Shown here: piece after piece, positions 1 to 7,773 of the stretch
Layout: every line of letters begins with the position of its first letter
Position numbering within the stretch: the stretch's first letter is position 1
From: an uncultured bacterium
GTDB taxonomy: Bacteria > Pseudomonadota > Gammaproteobacteria > Burkholderiales > Burkholderiaceae_C
Assembly: GCA_903928495.1 (NCBI GenBank)
Contig: CAIYQZ010000050.1
Coordinates: 23,526 to 87,525 of the forward strand
Length of the DNA: 64,000 nucleotides
Reading direction: 5' to 3'
Position numbers and translations under genes: made by a program
Notes under the pieces: model-generated
The model's database searches: none
Told to the model about the DNA's origin: nothing
Seen by the model: only the letters and a program-made list of their open reading frames with translations

Positions 1-565
1 TGGTATCCGACAGATACATGTGAGGCGGCACCTCGAGGTTGTCAGGAGCGGGTTTGTTCTTGAACACGCGGCCCGCCACGTCGAATGTCGATCCATGGCA
101 GGCGCACAGGAATCCCCCTTGCCAGTTGTCGGGCAACGAAGGCTGTGGGCCGGGGGCGAGCCTGTCGCCCGGTGAACAACCCAGGTGCGTGCAAATTCCG
201 ACTCCCACAAAGACCTCGGGCTTGATCGAGCGATGTTTGTTTTTGGCGTACTCAGGGGTGGGATAAGCCGTGCGAGCGGATGTGGGATCAGCCAGTTCGC
301 CCTCGGTTTTGTCCAGCGTTGCAAGTTGTTCCGGGGTGCGGCGAAGAATCCATACTGGTTTGCCCCGCCACTCGACCGTGATTTTCTGGCCCGGCGGAAT
401 GGCTGTGATGTCCACCTCGATTGAAGCCCCCGCCGCCTTTGCCCGCTCGGACGGACTGAAGGAACTCACAAAGGGCACCGCGACTGCGGCGGCACCCGCG
501 CCACCGACAGCACAGGATGTGATCAGCCAGTTGCGGCGGCTGTTGTCTACGCTTGCTTCGCTCAT
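1..565 (-). CDS. petA: Ubiquinol-cytochrome c reductase Rieske iron-sulfur subunit, 3' end cut by window
   Basis: This is the 2Fe-2S subunit of the cytochrome bc1 complex, which passes electrons from quinol to cytochrome c1 on the periplasmic side of the inner membrane. 188 residues are visible from an ATG at 565; the frame is still open at the left edge, so the last few residues are missing. Near the N-terminus there is an RR pair (10-11) followed by a hydrophobic, Ala/Gly-rich segment, the usual uncleaved Tat anchor. Both cluster boxes are intact: CTHLGC at 125-130 and CACHGS at 154-159. By family rule the ligands are C125, H127, C154 and H157, with a C130-C156 disulfide. petB and petC would be expected beyond the left edge. 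The gene is divergent from hbd. Confidence 0.96.
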   Translation of the reverse strand, partial: MSEASVDNSRRNWLITSCAVGGAGAAAVAVPFVSSFSPSERAKAAGASIEVDITAIPPGQKITVEWRGKPVWILRRTPEQLATLDKTEGELADPTSARTAYPTPEYAKNKHRSIKPEVFVGVGICTHLGCSPGDRLAPGPQPSLPDNWQGGFLCACHGSTFDVAGRVFKNKPAPDNLEVPPHMYLSDT

Positions 566-607
566 GCAGATCTTTCTGGAACTTGGTTCTACAGGTGTGA
601 CGACCCC

Positions 608-629
608 AAGGGTCAACCCTAGGATTGTA
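608..629 (-). promoter_or_regulatory. Candidate petA promoter -10 region and shared TCCTAGG/GTTGACCCTT motif
   Basis: On the petA strand, TACAAT at 629-624 is a good -10 box with no convincing -35 box. Directly downstream lies TCCTAGGGTTGACCCTT (624-608). The same motif with a 3-bp insertion recurs at 34529-34548. The assignment is by inspection only. Confidence 0.4.
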
Positions 630-672
630 GTGAACGAAGGCGCAAGCATGTTCTGAATCTGCACAAACTCAG

Positions 673-686
673 TTGACTCACGTCAA
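673..686. promoter_or_regulatory. FNR/Anr-type dyad TTGAC-N4-GTCAA
   Basis: The sequence TTGACTCACGTCAA is a perfect 5-4-5 inverted repeat and differs from the FNR consensus TTGAT-N4-ATCAA by one base per half-site. It lies between petA and hbd. If petA starts near 617, just after the TACAAT box, the dyad is centred about 62 bp upstream, the usual place for a class I activator. Oxygen or redox control of the bc1 operon is inferred. Confidence 0.5.
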
Positions 687-778
687 AAAAGGGGGTGTCA
701 AAACCCTCCGTTCTCTTTGAAGTGGCCATCTTGCATCGGTAACATCGAGCCACGTTCAACCCCTACAGGAACCCATTG

Positions 779-1645
779 ATGAGCACACCCACCCAATTTT
801 CCATCCAGACCGTCGGCATCATTGGTGCTGGAACCATGGGCAACGGCATTGCACAGGCTTGCGCCACCCGTGGCATCCGTGTCGTCATGGTTGACATCAG
901 CGAAGCCGCCGTTGCCAAAGGTATTGCGACTGTGACATCCAGCCTCGACCGGTTGATCAAGAAAGACAAAATGTCAGCAGCGGACAAAATCGCCGCGCTG
1001 GAGTTGATCACCGGCAGCACGTCTTACGATGCCCTCAAAGAAGCGCAACTGGTGATCGAAGCCGCAACCGAGAGCGAAGGGCTGAAGGTCAAGATACTGC
1101 AGCAATTGGACAACCTGCTGGCGCCTGAAGTGCTTCTGGCAACCAACACCTCCAGCATTTCCATCACCAAACTGGCAGCAGTCACGCAACGAGCCGACCG
1201 CTTCATTGGCATGCATTTCTTCAACCCGGTGCCCATGATGGCGTTGGTTGAAATCATCCGCGGTCTGCAAACCAGCGACGCCACGCACGAGGCTGTCAAA
1301 GGTCTGGCCGAGCGCCTCGGTAAGTCCCCGATCACGGTGAAGAACGCTCCGGGCTTTGTGGTGAACCGCATCCTGGTGCCCATGATCAACGAGGCCTTCT
1401 TTGTGCTAGCTGAAGGGCTGGCCTCGGCCGAGGACATTGACGCAGGCATGAAACTGGGCTGCAACCACCCCATTGGGCCATTGGCGCTTGCAGACATGAT
1501 CGGTTTGGATGTGTGCCTGGCGGTAATGAACGTCTACTTCAACGAATACAACGACAGCAAATATCGTCCATGCCCCCTTTTGAAAGAAATGGTGGCAGCT
1601 GGCTATCTGGGTCGCAAATCCGGGCGCGGGGTCTACAGCTATTGA
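779..1645 (+). CDS. hbd: 3-hydroxybutyryl-CoA dehydrogenase
   Basis: A 288-residue cytoplasmic enzyme that oxidises 3-hydroxybutyryl-CoA with NAD(P)+, or reduces acetoacetyl-CoA, in beta-oxidation-type and polyhydroxybutyrate-linked metabolism. The N-terminal Rossmann fold carries GAGTMGNG at about 16-23. The catalytic His is in HFFNPVPMM near 140, and the C-terminal helical domain has the NRILVPMINEAF segment. Length and motifs match single-domain Hbd/PaaH proteins. ATG 779 was chosen because AGGA at 767-770 sits 8 nt upstream; a TTG one codon earlier is less likely. Whether its main role is phenylacetate, butyrate or PHB metabolism cannot be told from this window. Confidence 0.93.
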   Translation: MSTPTQFSIQTVGIIGAGTMGNGIAQACATRGIRVVMVDISEAAVAKGIATVTSSLDRLIKKDKMSAADKIAALELITGSTSYDALKEAQLVIEAATESEGLKVKILQQLDNLLAPEVLLATNTSSISITKLAAVTQRADRFIGMHFFNPVPMMALVEIIRGLQTSDATHEAVKGLAERLGKSPITVKNAPGFVVNRILVPMINEAFFVLAEGLASAEDIDAGMKLGCNHPIGPLALADMIGLDVCLAVMNVYFNEYNDSKYRPCPLLKEMVAAGYLGRKSGRGVYSY

Positions 1646-1754
1646 CCTTGAAAGAGCGTTTGCATCTGCGCCGCAAATCCTTGAGCCAGATCAAGTTGTT
1701 GCGGCGCAGCATTTTCATAATCAGACCAGTGGCATGTGCCACAAGGAGCCTGAC

Positions 1755-2303
1755 ATGAAAGCGAACCCATCGCCCCCCGCCAATGTCTTTGAATTTCTCG
1801 ATGAATCGCACCGTGAAATCCAGCGCCAGCTGGTTCAACTGCGGGGATTGATCGAAGAAATCGAGACTGACGGGCTCAGTTCTGCCCACAAACCGATCGC
1901 CCAGCAGGTATTGCACTACTTCAACAGGGAAGCAAGGCAACACCATCTCGACGAGGAAACTCACATTTTTCCGGCCTTGCTGAACAGCGGGGATCCCGAT
2001 GTTGTTCATGCCGCAAGACACCTGACTCAGGATCACGGCTGGCTGGAGGAAAACTGGCTGCAAATCGAGCCTGCCCTGGAAGCCGCCGCCAACGGAAATC
2101 AATGGTTCGATGCTGCGGAATTGCGCCACGCACTCAACGTTTTCGAGGCGCTGTACACCGACCACATCATCTTGGAAGAGTCACTGGCTTACCCCGAGGC
2201 AAAGAAGCGGCTGGGTTCCCTCGACAACACGGGTTCCGGCAGGGAAATGGCAAGACGCCGCGCACTGGCATCTCAAGGCCAGAACAACAGCGAAATTGCC
2301 TGA
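1755..2303 (+). CDS. Hemerythrin HHE cation-binding domain protein
   Basis: A 182-residue soluble protein with the hemerythrin-like pattern of spaced His/Glu residues expected to bind a di-iron centre. Visible pieces are SHREIQRQL near 18-26, a His-rich helix with HYFNREARQHHLDEE near 55-69, QDHGWLEE near 90, and a C-terminal YTDHIILEE helix. In other bacteria such proteins sense or buffer oxygen or nitric oxide, or repair iron-sulfur clusters; which applies here is unknown. The start is ATG 1755, with AAGGAG at 1743-1748 and a 6-nt spacer; an in-frame ATG at 1734 has no such site. It lies 70 bp upstream of glutathione reductase on the same strand, which fits a redox-stress role. Confidence 0.85.
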   Translation: MKANPSPPANVFEFLDESHREIQRQLVQLRGLIEEIETDGLSSAHKPIAQQVLHYFNREARQHHLDEETHIFPALLNSGDPDVVHAARHLTQDHGWLEENWLQIEPALEAAANGNQWFDAAELRHALNVFEALYTDHIILEESLAYPEAKKRLGSLDNTGSGREMARRRALASQGQNNSEIA

Positions 2304-2373
2304 CAAACCACTGGCGCGCCCAATGGCAACACGCTTGCTGCGATGATGCGCATTTTTGCAATGGCAGGCACAC

Positions 2374-3780
2374 ATGGGCGGTTTCGATTTTGACTTGATG
2401 GTGATCGGAGGCGGCAGCGGGGGCGTGCGGGCCGCCCGCATGGCCGCCCAGCGCGGCGCGCGCGTGGCGCTGGCCGAAACCTTGGGCACCAACGGCCTGG
2501 GCGGCACCTGCGTGAACGTGGGCTGCATCCCCAAAAAACTCTACAGCTATGCAGCTCAATATGGCGAAGGGTTTGAGGAAGCCCACGGCTACGGCTGGGA
2601 AGGTGAGGCCCCGCTGCTGAACTGGGCCACCCTGAAGGCCAACCGGGCCAAAGAAATCAGCCGCCTGAACGGCGTGTACAGCAACCTGCTGCGCGGCTCG
2701 GGCGTGACCGTATTCAACGGTTTTGCCCGCCTGGAAGGCGACCATCAGGTGGGTCTGGCAACCCTGAACGCCGACGGCAGCCCTGGTCACCAGCGTTTGA
2801 CTGCCCAGCACATTTTGTTGGCCCCCGGCGGCACACCCCACGTGCCCCACTTTGTGGGACGTGAACACGTCATCACTTCCAACGACATCTTTGACCTGCC
2901 TACTTTCCCCCAGCGGCTGGTTGTGGTGGGCGGTGGCTACATTGCGTGTGAGTTTGCATCCATCTTCAACGGCCTGGGCGCACACGTCACACAGCTCTAC
3001 CGCGGAGAACAAGTGTTGCGCGGCTTTGACGACGAGGTACGCCACTTTCTGGCGGCAGAGGTCACCAAAGCCGGGGTTGACCTGCGGCTGAACGCCGGTG
3101 TACTGGCCATTCACAAACAGGCCGACGGCCTGCACCTGCAACTCGAAGATGGCAATACGCGGGTAGCCGATGCAGTGCTTTATGCCACCGGCCGCGTGCC
3201 CAACGTCAACGGTCTGGGGCTGGACGTGGCGGGCGTGGCCACCGGTGCGCAAGGTGCCATCGTGGTGAACGGTCATTACCAAACCAACGTGCCCCACATT
3301 TACGCCGTGGGCGATGTGACGGCCCGCGTGCAGCTCACGCCTGTGGCGCTGGGCGAAGCCATGGTGGTGGTGGATCACATCTGGGGCGCGGCCGCAGGCA
3401 AAGCCCCGCGCAGCATGGCCTACGACCTGATTCCCACCGCCGTGTTCACCCACCCAAACGTGGGCACCGTGGGGCTGACGGAAGCGCAAGCGCGTGAGCA
3501 GTTTGGTGCGATCACCGTGTTCCGCTCCGAATTCAAAGCGCTGAAACACACCCTGAGTGGCAGCACTGAGCGCACCCTCATGAAGCTGGTGGTGGACACC
3601 GCCACCGACCGGGTGGTGGGCTTGCACATGGTTGGCGCAGAGGCAGGTGAAATCGTGCAGGGCTTTGCCGTGGCGCTGAAGGCCGGGGCCACCAAAGCCG
3701 TGTTTGACAGCACCATTGGCATACACCCAACTGCCGCCGAAGAGTTTGTGACCATGCGCGAGCCCGTCAAGGCAGCCTGA
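2374..3780 (+). CDS. gor: Glutathione-disulfide reductase
   Basis: An FAD- and NADPH-dependent cytoplasmic enzyme that regenerates reduced glutathione. 468 residues, the normal family length. The N-terminal FAD fold has VIGGGSGGVRAA, followed by the redox-active disulfide in GGTCVNVGCIPKK (C46 and C51). A second dinucleotide fold has VVGGGYIACEFA. The C-terminal dimer-interface motif HPTAAEEFVTMR carries the catalytic His and Glu. ATG 2374 was chosen because the family begins right before the FAD-binding strand; an upstream TTG at 2356 would add only a short unconserved tail. It ends 14 bp before amn. Confidence 0.96.
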   Translation: MGGFDFDLMVIGGGSGGVRAARMAAQRGARVALAETLGTNGLGGTCVNVGCIPKKLYSYAAQYGEGFEEAHGYGWEGEAPLLNWATLKANRAKEISRLNGVYSNLLRGSGVTVFNGFARLEGDHQVGLATLNADGSPGHQRLTAQHILLAPGGTPHVPHFVGREHVITSNDIFDLPTFPQRLVVVGGGYIACEFASIFNGLGAHVTQLYRGEQVLRGFDDEVRHFLAAEVTKAGVDLRLNAGVLAIHKQADGLHLQLEDGNTRVADAVLYATGRVPNVNGLGLDVAGVATGAQGAIVVNGHYQTNVPHIYAVGDVTARVQLTPVALGEAMVVVDHIWGAAAGKAPRSMAYDLIPTAVFTHPNVGTVGLTEAQAREQFGAITVFRSEFKALKHTLSGSTERTLMKLVVDTATDRVVGLHMVGAEAGEIVQGFAVALKAGATKAVFDSTIGIHPTAAEEFVTMREPVKAA

Positions 3781-3794
3781 ACCCGGAGCGCCCC

Positions 3795-5303
3795 ATGCAC
3801 CTGCTCCCACCCTTTGTGGCGCCCACCCGCCACACCAATGCCGACAGCGCCCTGGCCCAGGTCCAGGCCATATACAACGGAGCGGTACAACACCTGCGCA
3901 GCACCATGCACCACTACGTCAGCGGCGAGCTGGGGACCGACCAGCGCGTGCGTGCCTGCTATCCGCTGGTGCGCCTGCACACGCCACACAGCCTGCGCCA
4001 CGACCAGGGAGCGAACGCCCGCCTCAGCTACGGTTTTGTGGCGGGGCCCGGCCGGTTTGAGACCACGCTGACCCGGCCCGACCTTTACGCCAGCTACTAC
4101 CTCAACCAGTTCCGCCTGCTGCTGCAGAACCATGGCGGGGAGCTGGAGGTGGGTACCAGCGCATTGCCCATCCCCATCCACTTCTCGTTTGCCGAACACG
4201 ACCACGTGGAAGGCCACATGGACGCCGAGCGCCGCGCCCGCATGCGCGACGTTTTCGACCTGCCAGACCTCGCCGTCATGGACGATGGAATTGCCAACGG
4301 CACCCATGAACCCGGCCCAGGCGAGGCCCAGCCCCTTGCGCTGTTCACTGCGCCCCGCGTGGACTACTCATTGCAGCGTCTGCGTCACTACAGCGGCACG
4401 GCACCCGAGTGGTTCCAGAACTTCGTGCTGTTCACCAACTACCAGTTTTACATCGACGAGTTCATCAAGCTGGGACACGCGGAGATGGCCAAGCCCGACA
4501 GCGAGTACACCGCTTTCGTCGAGCCTGGCAACGTGGTCACGCGCCGCGTGGGGTTGCCCACCGAGGCCGTGGACGAACTGGGCACCGCCCCACCCCGCCT
4601 GCCGCAAATGCCCGCCTACCACCTGCTTCGGGCCGACCGCAGCGGCATCACGCTGGTGAACATTGGCGTGGGCCCCAGCAACGCCAAAACCATCACCGAC
4701 CACGTGGCCGTGTTGCGCCCCCATGCCTGGCTGATGCTGGGCCACTGCGCCGGGCTGCGCAACAGCCAGCGGCTGGGCGACTACGTACTGGCGCACGCTT
4801 ACGTGCGTGAAGACCATGTGCTGGACGAAGAGCTGCCACTTTGGGTGCCCATTCCCGCGCTGGCCGAAATTCAGCAGGCACTGGAAACCGCCGTGGCCGA
4901 TGTGAGTGGCCTGGCTCCCAGCGACCTGAAAAGCATCATGCGCACGGGCACCGTGGCCAGCACCGACAACCGCAACTGGGAGCTGTTGCCCACCCACAAC
5001 GTGGCGACCACACCACAGCGCCGCCTGAGCCAGAGCCGTGCAGTGGGGTTGGACATGGAAAGCGCCACCATTGCAGCCAACGGTTTTCGCTTTCGCGTGC
5101 CCTACGGCACCCTGCTGTGTGTGAGCGACAAACCCCTGCACGGTGAAATCAAGCTGCCCGGCATGGCCAACCACTTCTACCGCGAACGCGTAGATCAGCA
5201 CTTGCGCATTGGTATCCATGCGGTAGAGTTGCTCCGCGAGCGAGGCTTTGAACAACTGCACAGCCGCAAGCTGCGCAGCTTTGCCGAAGTGGCCTTCCAA
5301 TAA
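3795..5303 (+). CDS. amn: AMP nucleosidase
   Basis: Hydrolyses AMP to adenine and ribose 5-phosphate, helping to control the adenylate pool. 502 residues, slightly longer than the E. coli protein. The N-terminal half is the AMN-specific domain. The C-terminal half is a nucleoside-phosphorylase-like fold with NIGVGPSNAKTITDHVAVL, LMLGHCAGLRNSQ and, near the end, a GLDMESATIAANGF segment that should hold the catalytic acidic residues. ATG 3795 has GGAG 7 nt upstream. It follows gor closely and may be cotranscribed with it. Confidence 0.94.
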   Translation: MHLLPPFVAPTRHTNADSALAQVQAIYNGAVQHLRSTMHHYVSGELGTDQRVRACYPLVRLHTPHSLRHDQGANARLSYGFVAGPGRFETTLTRPDLYASYYLNQFRLLLQNHGGELEVGTSALPIPIHFSFAEHDHVEGHMDAERRARMRDVFDLPDLAVMDDGIANGTHEPGPGEAQPLALFTAPRVDYSLQRLRHYSGTAPEWFQNFVLFTNYQFYIDEFIKLGHAEMAKPDSEYTAFVEPGNVVTRRVGLPTEAVDELGTAPPRLPQMPAYHLLRADRSGITLVNIGVGPSNAKTITDHVAVLRPHAWLMLGHCAGLRNSQRLGDYVLAHAYVREDHVLDEELPLWVPIPALAEIQQALETAVADVSGLAPSDLKSIMRTGTVASTDNRNWELLPTHNVATTPQRRLSQSRAVGLDMESATIAANGFRFRVPYGTLLCVSDKPLHGEIKLPGMANHFYRERVDQHLRIGIHAVELLRERGFEQLHSRKLRSFAEVAFQ

Positions 5304-5322
5304 CCCTCGCACCACCCTTTTC

Positions 5323-6483
5323 GTGATCCCGCTTGACATCAACGCCCTCTCGGTGACCACCGCAGTGACTGTCTGCGCCGTGGCCCTGGGGTTGCCATTG
5401 GTCATGGGAACCCGGGTCAGCGTGGGCACTCGTCGTGCACAGGTCAGCCTCGTGCTGCTGAGTGGCGCCTGGGTGTGCGCGATGGCTGCCACGGGCATGT
5501 CCCAGCATTGGCTGGCTGTGGCTGCGTTGGCAATGGTGTCATTGGCAAGCCACCAGATGCTGCAAGCACTGTCAGGCTGGTTGGGGCCTCGCCCAGGTCA
5601 GTGGCCCATGGTTGCAGCAGGTGTGGCGCTGCCGCTGGGATACCTGTTCAACTTCGACGACGTTGTCGTGCGCAACGCATGGACACTTGCCTGGGCAGTC
5701 GTGCAGTGTTTTGTGCTCGTTTGCGCAGCACTGCTGGGGCAACACCGGGAGCAGACCTTGCGCTGGCGTGTGCTGCTGGCCATGTGTTTCACGGCTTATG
5801 CGCTGCTCGCGCTCATGCATTTGGCCGCCACCGTGCTACCGGCTGCCAGCGTGCTGTCGCTGCAACCGGGGCCATTTGCAAGCCGGTGGGGGCAACTTGT
5901 CGCGCAAACGGTCTTTGTGTTGATGGCAATGGCCGTGCTGGTGGCCTGGCGGCGAGAGGCCGAAGCCGCCCTGGAGGCATTGGCCAATTCGGACTCGCTC
6001 ACCGGCCTGCCCAACCGCCGAGGCTGGCTGCATGGCGCCCGCCCTTTGCTGGCGCAAGCCAGACGCAATGGCTGGCCCACCATGGTGATGATGATTGACC
6101 TCGACTTCTTCAAGAAAATCAACGACGAACACGGGCACCAGATGGGTGACCGGGCACTGGCTCTGCTGGGGCGTTGCATGCGCGCCTGCCTGCGCGAAAG
6201 CGACCTGGCGGGACGGTTCGGCGGAGAGGAGTTTGTGGTTCTGATGCCGCAAACCAACCAGCGCGTGGCAGAGCTGATGGACGCCAGACTCCGCGCGTAT
6301 TTGCGAGAGCACTCACGCGAGCAACTGGGGCTGGACCTGAATTTCAGCTCTGGGTTGGCACCCTGCGACTTCCGCAGTGAAGAGCCTCTGCGTCAAGCGC
6401 TGTTGGCCGCCGACAAAGCCATGTACCAAGCCAAAGCCGACGGCAGAGGGCACATGCACAGCGACTTCAATGACCTGCGCTGA
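5323..6483 (+). CDS. Membrane-anchored diguanylate cyclase (GGDEF)
   Basis: Predicted to make cyclic di-GMP from two GTP at the inner membrane. The first 210 residues are hydrophobic, with six or seven probable membrane segments and no recognised sensor domain. The GGDEF domain (about 222-380) starts at DSLTGLPNRRGW and has an intact GGEEF active site at 300-304. RESD at 291-294, five residues before it, is a complete RxxD inhibitory site, so product inhibition is expected. The start is uncertain: GTG 5323 gives the usual N-terminus with a hydrophilic VIPLD lead, but I see no clear ribosome site. A TTG at 5248 would overlap amn and is less likely. Confidence 0.88.
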   Translation: MIPLDINALSVTTAVTVCAVALGLPLVMGTRVSVGTRRAQVSLVLLSGAWVCAMAATGMSQHWLAVAALAMVSLASHQMLQALSGWLGPRPGQWPMVAAGVALPLGYLFNFDDVVVRNAWTLAWAVVQCFVLVCAALLGQHREQTLRWRVLLAMCFTAYALLALMHLAATVLPAASVLSLQPGPFASRWGQLVAQTVFVLMAMAVLVAWRREAEAALEALANSDSLTGLPNRRGWLHGARPLLAQARRNGWPTMVMMIDLDFFKKINDEHGHQMGDRALALLGRCMRACLRESDLAGRFGGEEFVVLMPQTNQRVAELMDARLRAYLREHSREQLGLDLNFSSGLAPCDFRSEEPLRQALLAADKAMYQAKADGRGHMHSDFNDLR

Positions 6484-6490
6484 AAATCAG

Positions 6491-6541
6491 AACGAAATCA
6501 GCCTCTACCGCCTTTCAGTATTGGTTTTTTCACTATCTTTT
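6491..6541 (-). repeat. Dispersed AT-rich repeat, copy 1 (inverted orientation)
   Basis: Lies between the convergent ends of the diguanylate cyclase and ackA. Read on the minus strand it runs GATAG, an A-rich stretch, then GGCGGTAGAGGC and a TGATTT tail. It shares GCGGTAGAGGC with the copy at 29702. The low GC stands out against both neighbours. Confidence 0.6.
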
Positions 6542-7760
6542 ATTGGCCGACCGGGTGGAGGCAACGAGCGGCTTCTTCTGCGGCCACCCGCCCCTCGTCG
6601 GTGGGGATGACCCACACCTCCACGGCGCTGTCGGGCGCGTGAATGGCGGCCACCGCATCACCCGTGGCAGCGAGGTTGGCTGATGCGTCCAGACGCACAC
6701 CCAACCAGCCCATGCGCTCAGCCACGCGGGTACGCAAGCCTGCATCGTGTTCGCCGATGCCGCCGCTGAAGGCCAGCACGTCCAGGCCTTGAAGCGTGGC
6801 CACCATGGCACCGGCCTCGCGCACCACGCGGTGGGTGAACAGGTCGATGGCAAAACGGGCGCGTTGGGCCTCGGCCCCGTCTCCCTCAGCCACCTGTCCC
6901 AGCCGCCGCATGTCGGCGGACACGCCCGAGACCCCGAGCAGCCCTGACTGGCTGTAGAGCAGCCGCTGAACCTTGGCGGTATCCCAGCCTTGAGCCAGCA
7001 GGTACAGCAGTACGCCCGCGTCGAGAGAGCCGCTGCGCGTGCCCATCATCAACCCATCCAACGCGGAGAAACCCATGCTGGTGGACACACTTTTGCCACC
7101 TTGCGCAGCACACAGACTGGCGCCATTGCCCAGGTGAGCCATCAACACGCGGCCCTGAGCGCGCGGCGTGTGGGCCAGCAGCGTGGCCATCACGAACTGG
7201 TATGACAAACCATGAAAACCGTAGCGCACCACGCCTTCGGTGGTCAGCTCGTGTGGAATGGCGAACGTGGTTTCCAGCGGCCCCAGCGTGGCGTGAAAAG
7301 CGGTGTCGAAACACGCCACCTGCGGCAACTGGGGAAAAGCAGCGGCAAACGCGCGAATGCCCGCCAGGTTGTGCGGCTGGTGCAGCGGGGCAAGCGGGTT
7401 CAACTGGCCCAACGCATCCAGCACAGCAGGCGTAACGACCACGCTGGCACGGTGCTCACGCCCGCCGTGCACCACCCGGTGCGCCACGGCCGTGAGCGCG
7501 GGCAGGCCGGGCAACACCCCCAACAGCCGTTGCAGGACCGCCAAAGCACCGGCAAACCGCTCCGCAGCGGAGCCGTCTGGCAGATTGAGTGCCTGTTGGT
7601 GGGCCTCGCCGGCAAACTGCCACGACAGCGTGGGCTGGCCCTGGGGCTCCAGCCCCTGGATGTTGCCGTTCAGCACGCTGGCCTGGACCACGCCAGCCGC
7701 GAGGGGATAACACGAAAACTTCAGGCTCGACGAACCTGCGTTGACCGCCAACACTGCCAT
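6540..7760 (-). CDS. ackA: Acetate kinase
   Basis: Interconverts acetyl phosphate plus ADP and acetate plus ATP. 406 residues, normal for the family. The N-terminal ASKHA signature is VLAVNAGSSSLKF; next come VAHRVVHGG, MAHLGNGASLCA and STSMGFSALDG, then FSGGIGEHD near the C-terminus. ATG 7760 has a purine-rich GAAAGGGG just upstream. It starts 13 bp after the stop of the MaoC-phosphotransacetylase fusion, so the two form an acetyl-CoA to acetate (or acyl-CoA to acyl phosphate) operon. Its 3' end runs into a dispersed repeat. Confidence 0.95.
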   Translation of the reverse strand: MAVLAVNAGSSSLKFSCYPLAAGVVQASVLNGNIQGLEPQGQPTLSWQFAGEAHQQALNLPDGSAAERFAGALAVLQRLLGVLPGLPALTAVAHRVVHGGREHRASVVVTPAVLDALGQLNPLAPLHQPHNLAGIRAFAAAFPQLPQVACFDTAFHATLGPLETTFAIPHELTTEGVVRYGFHGLSYQFVMATLLAHTPRAQGRVLMAHLGNGASLCAAQGGKSVSTSMGFSALDGLMMGTRSGSLDAGVLLYLLAQGWDTAKVQRLLYSQSGLLGVSGVSADMRRLGQVAEGDGAEAQRARFAIDLFTHRVVREAGAMVATLQGLDVLAFSGGIGEHDAGLRTRVAERMGWLGVRLDASANLAATGDAVAAIHAPDSAVEVWVIPTDEGRVAAEEAARCLHPVGQ

Positions 7761-7773
7761 GGTCGTACCCCTT

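Noticed and set aside
2167..3810. Long open frame antisense to gor and the start of amn
   Set aside because: It runs opposite a well-conserved enzyme. His/Gly/Val-rich composition is what GC-rich third positions give on the complementary strand. No ribosome site or family match.
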